64,000 bases of DNA from positions 248,001 to 312,000 of the forward strand of contig OY730442.1 in assembly GCA_963422685.1 (NCBI GenBank), in the 5' to 3' direction. Positions 16,964 through 25,780 of the stretch are shown one piece after another. This DNA is from Spongiihabitans sp963422685 (GTDB lineage Bacteria; Pseudomonadota; Gammaproteobacteria; Arenicellales; Poriferihabitantaceae). A model generated the notes under the pieces. The model searched no databases. It was not told where the DNA came from and worked only from the letters and a program-made list of their open reading frames with translations. Every line of letters starts with the position of its first letter. Position 1 is the first letter of the stretch. Both the position numbers and the translations under genes were made by a program.

Positions 16964-18103
16964 TCAGGCGTTTTTATACTCTGACCAGAAATCATTCCAG
17001 TCCTCCAGCGATTGTTGAACAGGAATATCCCGATAATGAATGCGGCCTTCTTTGATCAACCTTACCGGATTATTCGCGGCGCCCTCAATCTGGCCGGTGC
17101 GTTCGGCTTCCGCCATATTCAATTCACGCAATGCCTGGACGCCGGAATTTGTCACGCAGAAACCAGGGTAGGCGGCCATTTGCGCAGATCGGACCTGACC
17201 GGCCGGGGTCAACATATATTGAATGAACCTGTTTGCCATTTCAGCATTCGCCGAACCCTTGCCGATACAATAAGACTCGGTAAACTGGATGCCACCCTCT
17301 TTCGGCACCACCGAAGCAACTGGCGCACCATCTCTTTCAAGCACACCGGTTATCCAGTCGCCGATACCACACATTGCCAGCATTTCACCATTCTTCAGCG
17401 AGTTGAACGTACCGCCATAGTCGAAGAAACCGCCGACTTGCGGACGCAAACTCATGGTCGTTTGCTGTACCGCCTCCCAGGCGTCATCGTCAATATTAAA
17501 CGGGCTGGGATTATTATTACCGTTTTTCAGACTCATCATTCCTAGGTTTGGAAGATGCCAGTCGAAATGCCCGACCTTGCCGGCGATCTCCGGCTTCCAG
17601 AAACACTGGTAACTGGATGCTTCTTCTGCGGTTATCGCATTCTTGTTATAGGAAACGCCAAGATGCCCGTAACGCACCATGGTGGAAAATAACTTCCCGT
17701 CTTTCCAGTGCCCGGGGAATCGGGTGAAATCCTCGTACATAAAATCATCGAATGGATAATCATCCGGGTTCAACTCTTCGATATACCCGGCAGCATTCAA
17801 CTGCTGCACAAACTCGGCATCGGACAAAATAATGTCATAGGTTCCTGGCGGAGATTGGGCAATCAATCCGAGCATATTGTCGCCGCCGGCATAGTACTTG
17901 GCATTAAACTTAACATTATTCTGCGCTTCGAATTCTTCGACTATGTCTGGTTCGCCATGCCCATACCAGGCCAGCATATTGATTTCTACTGCCTGCGCCC
18001 GCGCTTTATTAGCGGTCAGTATCATCGGCATCGCCAGTGCGCCAGAGGCAACAGCACCAGATTTGATAAATTTTCTTTTGGATAAATCGGTTTTTTCAGT
18101 CAT
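16964..18103 (-). CDS. ABC transporter substrate-binding protein, PotD type
   Basis: A periplasmic binding protein of about 379 residues in the polyamine/PotD family. The chosen ATG follows a GGAG ribosome site by 7 bases and gives MTEKTDLSKRKFIKSGAVAS, a Tat-like leader with KR in place of the usual twin arginine, ending near ARAQA. A longer reading frame continues upstream to 18271 but lacks signal features. The mature start EINMLAWYGHGEPDIVEEFE and the middle DIILSDAEFVQQL fit the family. It should capture the solute for the two permeases. The operon points to a pyrimidine-related ligand, which is inference. Confidence 0.88.
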   Translation of the reverse strand: MTEKTDLSKRKFIKSGAVASGALAMPMILTANKARAQAVEINMLAWYGHGEPDIVEEFEAQNNVKFNAKYYAGGDNMLGLIAQSPPGTYDIILSDAEFVQQLNAAGYIEELNPDDYPFDDFMYEDFTRFPGHWKDGKLFSTMVRYGHLGVSYNKNAITAEEASSYQCFWKPEIAGKVGHFDWHLPNLGMMSLKNGNNNPSPFNIDDDAWEAVQQTTMSLRPQVGGFFDYGGTFNSLKNGEMLAMCGIGDWITGVLERDGAPVASVVPKEGGIQFTESYCIGKGSANAEMANRFIQYMLTPAGQVRSAQMAAYPGFCVTNSGVQALRELNMAEAERTGQIEGAANNPVRLIKEGRIHYRDIPVQQSLEDWNDFWSEYKNA

Positions 18104-18146
18104 GTTGGACTCCGTAAACAGGTTGGTTTGTATGAGATGATTTCGG

Positions 18147-19565
18147 TTAATATTGCCGGGTATTGTTTTCCCCCGGCAATATATCCGGGAAAATATGTTC
18201 GGGTTTAAATGTCTTGAAACTATCCAGAGTTTGTTGATTGCATTGTGCCTGAATTTCCGATCCGGGCACAACGCAGGACGTCATTTTATAGCGCTGATAC
18301 AGGTCTTTGGTGACTGCGTTATCTTCAATACAAACCGCTGCAATCCCCGCCACGATGCCGCCCTGGCGTTCCACCAGCCGAATCCCGGCAGTCATGGTGC
18401 CGCCCGTCTCAATCCATTGATCCACAAGCAATACCCGGGTGCCTTTTGCGAAGGCCGGCTTGCGCATTTCCATCTCCTGGGTCCGGCCCGAATAGTTGCT
18501 CATGGGTACAACATCGTAGTCCACGGGAATTTTTCCGCCCTTACGGATAGTTAAAAAGCCTTTGCCCAGCCTGGTCGCCATACCCGCGCCCAAAACAAAC
18601 CCAGCGGCGTCAAAGCCTGCCACCACATCAATCTCCTGCGCGCTGAAAGGCTCAAGCAAATCATCCATCATTGCATTAAAAGAGCGCGCATTAACGTAAG
18701 CGGCAGAAGGGTCCAGCCAGGCATACTTCTCACTGCGGGAACGGGGGGCCATAAGACTCAAATACCATCGCTGTTCCCGCCTGTCATCACCGTGCTCATC
18801 GTGGTGATGCGTACTTTCAGCAACCGGCAAAACCCTGGCTTGCTTAATCAGCCGTCCCAGCCGGGATGGGTCAATGTTATAAAAATCATCGGGCAAATTA
18901 ATCCCGGTCGCCACCAGTATGGCATCAAGCGAATCCACATACTCGCCAATATTCTCCGGGGTGACGCCAGACGCCAATGCCAGTGCGGTATTCCCCGCTC
19001 CCTGCCGGAATGATTTGACCTTTTCCATGCACGCCGCTTTACCCGTGGCCGTCCCCGAGGTGGTCACCACGTCCATCCACCTGGCCGCAACGGCGGCACA
19101 GTGCGGATAATCGCCTTGCTCAACGGGCCGCTGCTTTTTAAATGCTGTGCCGCCGAAGTAAATACCCTCCCAGCCGCATTCTTTTTTTATTTTGCAAATT
19201 TCCGCAGCTTCGGGCTGATCGTCCATAGCGCGCTTTTCATCGATTCTGGCGTCATCCGCCCAGTAACCATCTACCACGCATCCCTGTTTTTCCAAATCGG
19301 CCAGCACCGGAAAAGCATCCCTGGCCGTTACCGCCAGGAAGTTCACGCCCAGCCAAAGAAACGGATATTCGAGTCGAATGGCCCGAATTATGGGCAGAAA
19401 TGTTTCCATATCAAAATCATGATTAATCAGAAACACACCGACTGCACCTTCCTGTAGTGCGATGCGGATATTGCGGCTGGCTTGCTCCTGATCAAGTACA
19501 TGGATAACCGGTAATACCGCCGGGCCACGGGTTTTAAAATACTTTTTAAACAGGTGTCGATTCAT
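18147..19565 (-). CDS. BtpA-like TIM barrel fused to a phosphoribosyltransferase
   Basis: The first gene of the operon encodes about 472 residues in two halves. Residues 1-230 resemble the BtpA/SgcQ TIM-barrel family, ending with TTSGTATGKA and the phosphate-binding ASGVTPENI. Residues 270-440 form a type I phosphoribosyltransferase of the adenine PRTase kind, with the PRPP loop VLLVDQWIETGGTM near residue 383. A histidine/aspartate-rich linker (STHHHDEHGDD) joins them. A fused barrel and PRTase suggests handling of a phosphoribosylated intermediate, such as releasing or reusing the ribose phosphate during UMP breakdown. I used the ATG at 19565 with an upstream AGGA; a TTG two codons earlier is possible. 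Confidence 0.78.
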   Translation of the reverse strand: MNRHLFKKYFKTRGPAVLPVIHVLDQEQASRNIRIALQEGAVGVFLINHDFDMETFLPIIRAIRLEYPFLWLGVNFLAVTARDAFPVLADLEKQGCVVDGYWADDARIDEKRAMDDQPEAAEICKIKKECGWEGIYFGGTAFKKQRPVEQGDYPHCAAVAARWMDVVTTSGTATGKAACMEKVKSFRQGAGNTALALASGVTPENIGEYVDSLDAILVATGINLPDDFYNIDPSRLGRLIKQARVLPVAESTHHHDEHGDDRREQRWYLSLMAPRSRSEKYAWLDPSAAYVNARSFNAMMDDLLEPFSAQEIDVVAGFDAAGFVLGAGMATRLGKGFLTIRKGGKIPVDYDVVPMSNYSGRTQEMEMRKPAFAKGTRVLLVDQWIETGGTMTAGIRLVERQGGIVAGIAAVCIEDNAVTKDLYQRYKMTSCVVPGSEIQAQCNQQTLDSFKTFKPEHIFPDILPGENNTRQY

Positions 19566-19584
19566 ACCCAAGTCCTACATTAAG

Positions 19585-19613
19585 ATAGTAACGTACAAGA
19601 TGGCAGGTTTCAA
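19585..19613 (-). promoter_or_regulatory. Probable sigma-70 promoter of the URC/transport operon
   Basis: Reading the minus strand, TTGAAA (19613-19608) and TACTAT (19590-19585) are separated by exactly 17 bp and lie about 20 bp before the start codon of the barrel-PRTase gene. The -35 box matches consensus at five of six positions and the -10 box at four. No other promoter this good was seen within the operon, so it probably drives the whole run down to 10371. Confidence 0.55.
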
Positions 19614-19853
19614 TGCAATTTTACCTCCACGGCGGACCGGGCGGAAACCGAAATCGACGGCGAACCGTAGGAGAGCCGGGACGGTTCATAGCATAATGGC
19701 ATAAATGCGGGTGGGTACAAGGAGGGTGGCTAGTTCCCTGGATAATCCCCGAAATTTAACCCTGCAAAAATGGCTCTGGGGATTGACGCGGGGGGGGGGA
19801 TAGACTTTGGAATCCGTCGAATGTAGCCGTCAGTCTAACTTGGAGAAACTATC

Positions 19854-21278
19854 ATGAATATCAAACCCATAGCCCGTGCCAGTTTGTGTGTCATCGCTCT
19901 GGCAGTCACTCTGGCCGGATGCGGTGGTGGCGGCGGCAACACCGCTAATAACAACAGCAACCTTAGAGATGCTCTGCCGGTTCCCACGCAACTGGTCAAT
20001 GCGGCTACAAAAACCTCTGCAATCGCGTTTACTGTAGCGGACAAGATCGCAACCGCCGCCATGAATTCGCCCAATCGGGGCAGCGTCACGCAGCCATCGA
20101 CCGAAACAGGACAAGTCAGCGTAAACGTTGACGTAGTCCATGCTGCCGATGGGCCAAGGTTCACAGTCGGAGGGGGCCATCCTTTGCCCGACAGCGGAAT
20201 TACCACGACCAGGGTGAAGAGCTTCGCTGACAAGTGGAATGGCAGTGAACTGAAAGCTGACTCACAAGGAGTTTCCCACCATTACCTGATCTACTCGGAC
20301 ATTGAAAAACCTGCAGATACGGGGCAGGTTAGGACGGAGGTAAAACCGGATACTTCTAACAAGAGACTGCTTTCAGTTGGAGACAAAGCAACAATTAAGG
20401 GAGAGACGACGGTTCGGAGTAGTTCTCAATATGGAACGCTTACGCAGACTCTCGCGGTATTATATGCTATACGAACGGATCGTTTCATCAATAATAGAGG
20501 TGGAGGTGGATACGACCGCTTTATAAAGGAAACCAGAGGAGTGTCCGGAACTCTGAATGGTGTGTCAGGAGAATTTTATTGCGATTCACCGGTACTTGCT
20601 TGCCAGATCAAGTCTTCAAAAGGTAATGCTTACGGTATTTCTTACGACGGTTCTGTTAGTCAATTCAATGGCACTGTGACTTTTGTCCCCACATCCGAAA
20701 CCAAAACCAAAATAACAAAGCCAGATACCGACTACCTTTCCCTCGGAGTGTGGGTTCTTATTCCGGCAGACCCCAAACAGGCCGGAGAATATGAAGTCGG
20801 GGTCTTCGCCGACGGCGCTGACCCATTCGCCAAGAACCGTCTTGCCGGCCTGACCGGTAGCGCCACTTACAGTGGAAATGCGGGTGGCCTGCATACCAGC
20901 GTAACCGTGGCGTCCGGCGGCGCCACCATCGACGACTTCACCGCGGATGTTCGCCTGACTGCCGATTTCGGCGATGGCAGTGCGCTGGGTACAGTGAGCG
21001 GCGCCGTGTCCGAGTTTGAGGTGGGCGGCAAGGCCCGGAATATGACCATAGATCTGGGGAGCGCCGACATCACGAATGGCGCGGATGGTGGTTTTTTCAA
21101 TGGCGACACCAGCGCCGATGGCGGCTTCATCGGCAAATGGGGCGGCCAGTTCTACGGTAATGGCAGCTCGGCTACGGACGACCATCCGAACTCCGCCTCC
21201 GGCACTTTCGGCGCGACCAGCAATAGCAATAGTGGAATGGAAAGTTTCGTCGGCGCGTTCGGGGCGTATGAACAGTAG
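19854..21278 (+). CDS. TbpB-like surface lipoprotein
   Basis: A 474-residue lipoprotein: the signal peptide ends in LAGC near residue 23 and is followed by a glycine run and a low-complexity linker. The C-terminal third has the small eight-stranded barrel signature of transferrin-binding protein B-like proteins: GSATYSGNAGG, then LTADFGDGSALGTVSGAVSEF, then GKWGGQFYG, with FGATSN and FVGAFGAYE at the end. Such proteins are usually carried to the outer face by Slam translocons. No Slam gene, TonB receptor or other iron-uptake gene is adjacent, so the ligand is open. Its transcription diverges from the URC operon. The ATG follows GGAG by 8 bases. Confidence 0.8.
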   Translation: MNIKPIARASLCVIALAVTLAGCGGGGGNTANNNSNLRDALPVPTQLVNAATKTSAIAFTVADKIATAAMNSPNRGSVTQPSTETGQVSVNVDVVHAADGPRFTVGGGHPLPDSGITTTRVKSFADKWNGSELKADSQGVSHHYLIYSDIEKPADTGQVRTEVKPDTSNKRLLSVGDKATIKGETTVRSSSQYGTLTQTLAVLYAIRTDRFINNRGGGGYDRFIKETRGVSGTLNGVSGEFYCDSPVLACQIKSSKGNAYGISYDGSVSQFNGTVTFVPTSETKTKITKPDTDYLSLGVWVLIPADPKQAGEYEVGVFADGADPFAKNRLAGLTGSATYSGNAGGLHTSVTVASGGATIDDFTADVRLTADFGDGSALGTVSGAVSEFEVGGKARNMTIDLGSADITNGADGGFFNGDTSADGGFIGKWGGQFYGNGSSATDDHPNSASGTFGATSNSNSGMESFVGAFGAYEQ

Positions 21279-22042
21279 TGCCGACCCTATGCGATCCTTT
21301 CATCAGTTTGATTTGATCCGAATTGATGTACCTGATTACGCACGAAACTCATGTTGCGGAGTTTTCACCACGGCCGGTTTCGAATTCGTGCGTCTGATCC
21401 GCCGCTTTGCGGTACGTAGTGACCCGCTCAAGCGCTGTTTCGCGCTCCTTGATGCAGTTTTCCGGTGGATCCGGTAAAGGGGATGGGTGCGAACTCCGTG
21501 TATTCATTTCTCCCGGACTTGTGTGCGGATTTCTTGAATACCTTGCTATGGAATCCGGCCTCAGACTGTTCGCAACAAAATAGACTTATCCGGTTTCTCT
21601 TGTCATAGACTTGTTGTTGGTACTGTGGGGCTCGTAGGCGAGAAGCACGATAGTGTGCGGGCAAGACCGCGGACAACGCGAGCGCGTTGCGCTGTTTCTT
21701 TGCGTCGCCACGATCTCTCCTTCAAGAATCTGTCTGCACTCGGCAAACCACAATGCTTCTACAACGAGTTCTTCGAGATGACGCGGGAGACTCGGGAAGC
21801 AACCACCGCGAATGCCAGACGGTGCTTGATGCCGCATGGCAGTCGGTAGCGAACGTAGATCAGTTCCACGGGATTGAGCTTGGCGAGTTCCCGGACCCCC
21901 ATTGCGGAGACGGCGCTGTGGACTCTGACGACGCCATCCAAATTGCAAAACGGTTCACGACACTTTTAGCAATGGCGTCATCATGAGGCGCTACACAATG
22001 CGCTAGCGGATTTGGTGAACGAGCTTCACGGAGACTGGCCGC
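21279..22042 (+). other. Gene-free decayed DNA between the lipoprotein and the IS remnant
   Basis: No reading frame here has a convincing start, family motif or ribosome site. Short open stretches exist on both strands but give arginine- and serine-rich translations typical of non-coding frames. The segment leads into recognisable transposase sequence from about 22043, so it may include the ruined N-terminal part of that element. Confidence 0.5.
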
Positions 22043-22395
22043 CTTGACGAGCCGGAGGGCTTTATTGATAGGATGTTCGTTCTCGCTAAGGGAGGGAGAA
22101 GTTTAGGCGCGGGAAGCGCGAAAAGACATGAAGATCGTGAGGATGGCCAGTCGTCATGGCCTTCCGCCGGTGATGGGCGCTCATGCTGCGAATCATCATG
22201 AAGTGAAGTTGGTGCAATTGCGCTTTAATTTTCACATGATTGCGGCTGGTGGCAGCTGGCGGAACGCTATTTCGGATATCTTCATTGGAGTCGTCGCTTG
22301 ATGGTGCGTTGGGAACATTGTGCCGCCAACTTCCCTGGATTCCTGCGCCTTGGCTGCACCGACATCCTGCTGAAACGATTTCGAGATAGGTTTAT
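22043..22395 (+). pseudogene. IS5-type transposase remnant (C-terminal part, frameshifted)
   Basis: Pieces of an IS5-family DDE transposase can be read on the plus strand in shifting frames. They run LDEPEGFIDRMFVLAKGG (22043 on), then KDMKIVRMASRHGLPPVMGA and HAANHHEVKLVQLRF (about 22126-22220), then ERYFGYLHWSRRLMVRWEH, NFPGFLRLGC and ILLKRF (about 22255-22381). These correspond to the central catalytic aspartate region and the C-terminal E-containing helix of the family. The N-terminal part is unrecognisable and the reading frame is broken at least twice. The element ends at an inverted repeat at 22367-22395, directly beside the helicase gene. Confidence 0.75.
22367..22395 (+). repeat. Inverted repeat, left copy (IS5-type right end)
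   Basis: A 29-bp stretch matches the reverse complement of 25075-25103 at 27 of 29 positions. It covers the last transposase codons (ILLKRF) and the GAGATAGG terminal sequence. Together the two copies flank the Gabija-like gene pair, each with its transposase 3' end facing that pair. Confidence 0.8.
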
Positions 22396-22396
22396 C

Positions 22397-24136
22397 TCAA
22401 CTTTCGAAAATCACATCCAATGTAGCGTTTCCTTTTCCTGACAAGATACAGGCAAAGTGCCGGGCTCTCGTGAGGGACATTTGGAGGAGCCGCCTAGTAT
22501 CCATGTAGGGCGGATGATTGTCTCTCCCCCGAAAGCTTCGGTGCTCATCTTCCACGAGAAGCACGGAATCGTACTCCCGCCCCTTGAGCTGATGCATCGT
22601 CATGACGCTGATGCGGGATGCTTCCCTGTGGCTGTCGATGATCTGGTCCTGGAGTATCGCTTCGTCCAGTGCGGCCTCGGCGCCCTCGTAGCTGCCCTTT
22701 TGCCTCCAGAGTTCCGCCAGCCGCTCTTCGATCGCTGATCCCCGACGAAGAAGGCGCAGGTATCGCGCGTGCTCCCCCGTGCGTTTGAGTTCATCGGCGG
22801 CACTGCGCTCGATCGCACGGCGAACCGCATGCCAGTCCTCTGTCGGCGATCCGACGAAGCCGACCGCGTCGACCAGCTTGAACGCGGCTGTCAAGGCCCT
22901 GACGCATTTCGTGTTCGGCACGTTGTCGTTGCGGCATTTGCCCGCCCACCCCGACAGTCGATTCGATGTCTGGATCGCCGTTTCCCTGCCCGTGGACCGG
23001 AGCACCGCGCCGACCCTCTCCAGGGCGCCGGCGAGCCTCTCGTTCTGAGGAACCACCGGCGACGCCATGACGAACGCGATGACCCGCGCTGCCAGGGCAA
23101 TCTGATTCTGGTCGAACATCACATCGTGTTGGACAGGAGGGTACTTCTTGTCTCGGACGGTGAGCTCCTCTCCAAAGGAGTCCGATATCTTGCGGACCAT
23201 GCGCCGATTGCGCGCTGCCACTGCCAATGACCAATCGCGATGCTCGGTCCTCTTGACCGCTTCCTTCAATGTCCAGAACAGCGCAAAGCGCAAACGCATC
23301 GCGAACTGCTAGGACTGACACTGCTTGAATACGATGTCGTCCGGCAGATCAAGATGGGCTTCCGGGGAGAGCAGGCTGCGCGCGTATCCCGCAATGCCCG
23401 CAGCCGGGCTTCGATTGTTCTCGTCCTGGAAGTCGAACATCGCCGCGTCGAGTGTGGCGGCGAAGTCCTCCAGGCGTGTCGCGCTCACGCCCCTTCGCCA
23501 AGCGTATATGCGCTGCTCGGCATCGCCGAGGGCGACGACCTCCGAGTCATCCGACAGTGCCCGAATCAGCCGCCACTGCTCGTCGTCCGTGTCCTGGAAC
23601 TCGTCCACGAGGATCAGTGGATGGGCGTGGCTGAAGCACTTCCGGACGACGCCGGAGCGCTCCAGCAGGTCCGCTGCGCGGGGTGCGAATTGATCGTACG
23701 TCACCCGTCCGTCCTCCTCGAACAGACGCTCTTCTTCCACGCTCCAGTCCGCGTCCTCTAGACCAGCGCGGAAGACTGCCGCATCGTGCGCGCCGATGAT
23801 CGTAAGATTTCGCTGCGACGACAGCAGATAGCCATGGGACCTGAGGATGTCCCAGGCGAACGAATGGTAGGTCCTGATCTCTACCTGCCGCGCGATCTCG
23901 TTCGTGAGGATGCTCCCGCCGCTCTCCAGAATCCGCCGGATCGCGGCGTTCGAGAAGCTGAGAAAGAGCACCGACTGCTCCGGCCGCAAGCGTTCGAGAA
24001 CCGCGCGCCGGGCCTTCAGCAGCGCGATCGTCGTCTTGCCGGACCCCGGCCCCCCGACCACGAGCATGTGGCTCCTGCCGTTCAGGATGGCGCGACGCTT
24101 GCCGCAGAGGTCGAATCGGTGCTCCGGGTTGTCCAT
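22397..24136 (-). pseudogene. Gabija GajB-like UvrD-family helicase, interrupted by one amber codon
   Basis: An SF1 helicase of the UvrD type, 579 codons including one in-frame TAG at 23309-23311. Before the stop lie Walker A GGPGSGKTTIALL, motif II LILVDEFQDTDDEQW and GDAEQRIYAWR. After it, in the same frame, lie motif V MTMHQLKGREYDSVLL and motif VI LLQMSLTRARHF. Each half alone would be inactive. It starts 2 bp after the OLD-type gene and in the gajA-gajB order, so it fits GajB, the helicase partner in the Gabija anti-phage system. The lone stop is either a recent inactivation or a sequencing error. It reads as more G+C-rich than the URC genes on either side, suggesting transfer. Confidence 0.8.
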
Positions 24137-24138
24137 CT

Positions 24139-24965
24139 TTATCCATCTTCAGCGTCGGGGAGCCGATTGTCGGATGGTCGAACGTCGCCCCCCTCGTCCT
24201 CCTCATCGTTCGAGATCTCGTTCGGCAGTGCTTCGCTGATATGTTCCAGCGCCTCGGTGATGACATCCGGCAAGTCCCCCGCCGAACAGAGCTCGACAAG
24301 ACGCTGGGCGTAGCCCGACCCCTTCCGGCTCTTCAGGACCTGCTTGCACAACTGGCGAACATCGTTATCCCCGTTGTCTGGATCGTCTGCGAACCGCTTC
24401 GGTTTCTTCTGATTGTGCGGATAGTCGTCCCGCTCCGACGCTTCCTCCAGAAAGTTATGGATAACTTCGATCGTCGTCTCGTCTGCCAGCAGATCCTCGA
24501 TCCCGATCTGTTCGAGCTCCCAGGCCGCGTCGAAGACATCGGCGATCTCGTCTTCGACGTCATAGACGCCTTCGAACTTGATCCGCAGAGCGGGCACCAC
24601 ATCGTCGTTGTCAACGTCTTCGGGAGTCGCGGTCTCGTCCAACAGTTCGTTTGTCGCGGTGTTCCAGTGTTCCCTGTGCGTGCGGAACTTCGTCAACACA
24701 TCGTCGTTCAGGCCGGTCAGCACGACCTCCAACTTGATTGGGATCGGATCACCGTTCTCATCCAGATAGCGGCGTTCGAAGAAGTCGTGCTCGTCTATCG
24801 GCGAGCTCCGCGACAGACGCTCGGGTCCGAGGAGGAGGTCCAATGCTCACACATCGTGGACTTCCCGACACTGTTTCCGCCGATGATCACCGTATGTCCG
24901 GGAAAGATGACCTTGCCCTTCGCAACACTGCGAAAGTTGGCGAGTTCGAGGCTTCCTATCCTCAT
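24139..24965 (-). pseudogene. Gabija GajA-like OLD-family nuclease remnant
   Basis: The ATG at 24965 opens an OLD-family ATPase: MRIGSLELANFRSVAKG, then the P-loop GGNSVGKSTMCE. The frame then shifts by one base near 24845, and the next frame continues LDLLLGPERLSRSSPIDEHD. About 275 residues remain, roughly half of a typical GajA. The Walker B and the acidic TOPRIM motifs are absent, while the last 100 residues resemble the tail of OLD TOPRIM proteins (SGYAQRLVELC, DLPDVITEALEHI). This suggests an internal in-frame deletion as well as the frameshift. It is followed at once by the UvrD-like gene. OLD-plus-UvrD identifies a broken Gabija system. Confidence 0.7.
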
Positions 24966-25074
24966 TTTGTGATTACCGTTTGGTCAAATTTCTTCGCGTA
25001 CAGTCACGACGGCCTACACCATATCCGCTCAAGACAGTTGCAGCCTCTCTAGACATTTGCTCCGGGTCGGGGAC

Positions 25075-25113
25075 ATGAACCTATCTCAAAATCGTTTCAG
25101 CAGAATGCCGAGA
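25075..25113 (-). mobile_element. IS5-type element, right-copy terminal fragment with inverted repeat
   Basis: On the minus strand this stub encodes only GCLGILLKRF and a stop, the last ten residues of an IS5-type transposase, followed by TGAGATAGGTT. The 29 bp at 25075-25103 are an inverted copy of 22367-22395 with two mismatches. No further transposase homology extends to higher coordinates. It is the other flank of the Gabija-like pair. Confidence 0.7.
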
Positions 25114-25321
25114 CATCCTGACCTAATCGGTCAATACGATATGGATGAATGCAGCGGACATAAACCAAGGAGCTCTTGGGCAGAGAGACCGCCCTGACGC
25201 TGCGGCAATGATGCTCCGACTTTCTCTGCCACCTCATCCTGGGAAATTATCCATCTAATTTATCAGATAAATATCAGCCACCGATTACGGCACTGGCAAA
25301 TAACGGCTGACAAAACGTGGT
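25114..25321. other. Gene-free spacer beside accessory block 1
   Basis: About 200 bp with no supported gene, motif or clear hairpin. It separates the IS stub from the end of the cytosine deaminase gene and probably contains the right boundary of the inserted block. Confidence 0.5.
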
Positions 25322-25780
25322 TCATTCCTGTTCGTTTCCGGCAATGTCTTCGAACCATATATCCGGCCGCTCTGCGATAAATCGCGACATGAGTTTTTTA
25401 CAGTGATGATCATCCGCCAATATAACTTCGACGCCATTTTCCCTGAGAAAATCAATATTGCCGGCAAAGTTGTAGTCTTCTCCCACGACCACGCGCTTGA
25501 TGCCGAAATGCACTATGGCGCCGCTGCACATCATGCACGGGCTTAGCGAGGTGTATAAATCAACGCCGCTGTAATCGTCGATGATGCCGGCGTTGCGCAG
25601 GCAGTCTGTTTCGCCGTGCATAATCGGGTCGCTTTCCTGTACGCGTTTGTTTCTACCGTGGGCGATGACCTTGCCCTGTTTCACCATGACAGCGCCGACA
25701 GGAGCGCCCCCTTCTTCATATCCGGCCAGCGCTTGTTGATATGCCCGGCGTAAAAATTTCCGGTCCGAATCATTCACCAC
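25322..25780 (-). CDS. Cytosine deaminase, yeast Fcy1 type
   Basis: A 152-residue zinc deaminase of the small cytidine-deaminase-like fold, close to the fungal cytosine deaminase pattern. It shows GGAPVGAVMV, the zinc and catalytic residues in HGETDCLRNAG around residues 55-65, then SPCMMCSGAI with the two zinc cysteines near residues 84-87. It would convert cytosine to uracil in the cytoplasm, feeding the uracil phosphoribosyltransferase encoded nearby and then the URC enzymes. Its start overlaps the end of the paralogous gene by 7 bp, so the two are coupled. Confidence 0.87.
   Translation of the reverse strand: MVNDSDRKFLRRAYQQALAGYEEGGAPVGAVMVKQGKVIAHGRNKRVQESDPIMHGETDCLRNAGIIDDYSGVDLYTSLSPCMMCSGAIVHFGIKRVVVGEDYNFAGNIDFLRENGVEVILADDHHCKKLMSRFIAERPDIWFEDIAGNEQE

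Noticed and set aside
13953..18103. Annotation of the importer as a polyamine transporter
   Set aside because: The family match is real, but coupling with URC1 by an ATGA overlap makes a pyrimidine-related cargo more likely; I left the substrate open.
19788..19800. Run of about ten G bases before the lipoprotein gene as a phase-variable tract
   Set aside because: It lies well upstream of the start codon, outside the reading frame, and no promoter boxes are spaced around it, so length changes would have no clear effect.
21586..21990. Overlapping open frames on both strands in the lipoprotein-to-IS gap
   Set aside because: The translations lack family motifs and ribosome sites and have the composition of non-coding frames.
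22397..24136. Amber codon in the GajB-like gene as programmed readthrough
   Set aside because: The partner gene is independently broken and nothing near the stop suggests a recoding signal, so decay or error is simpler.
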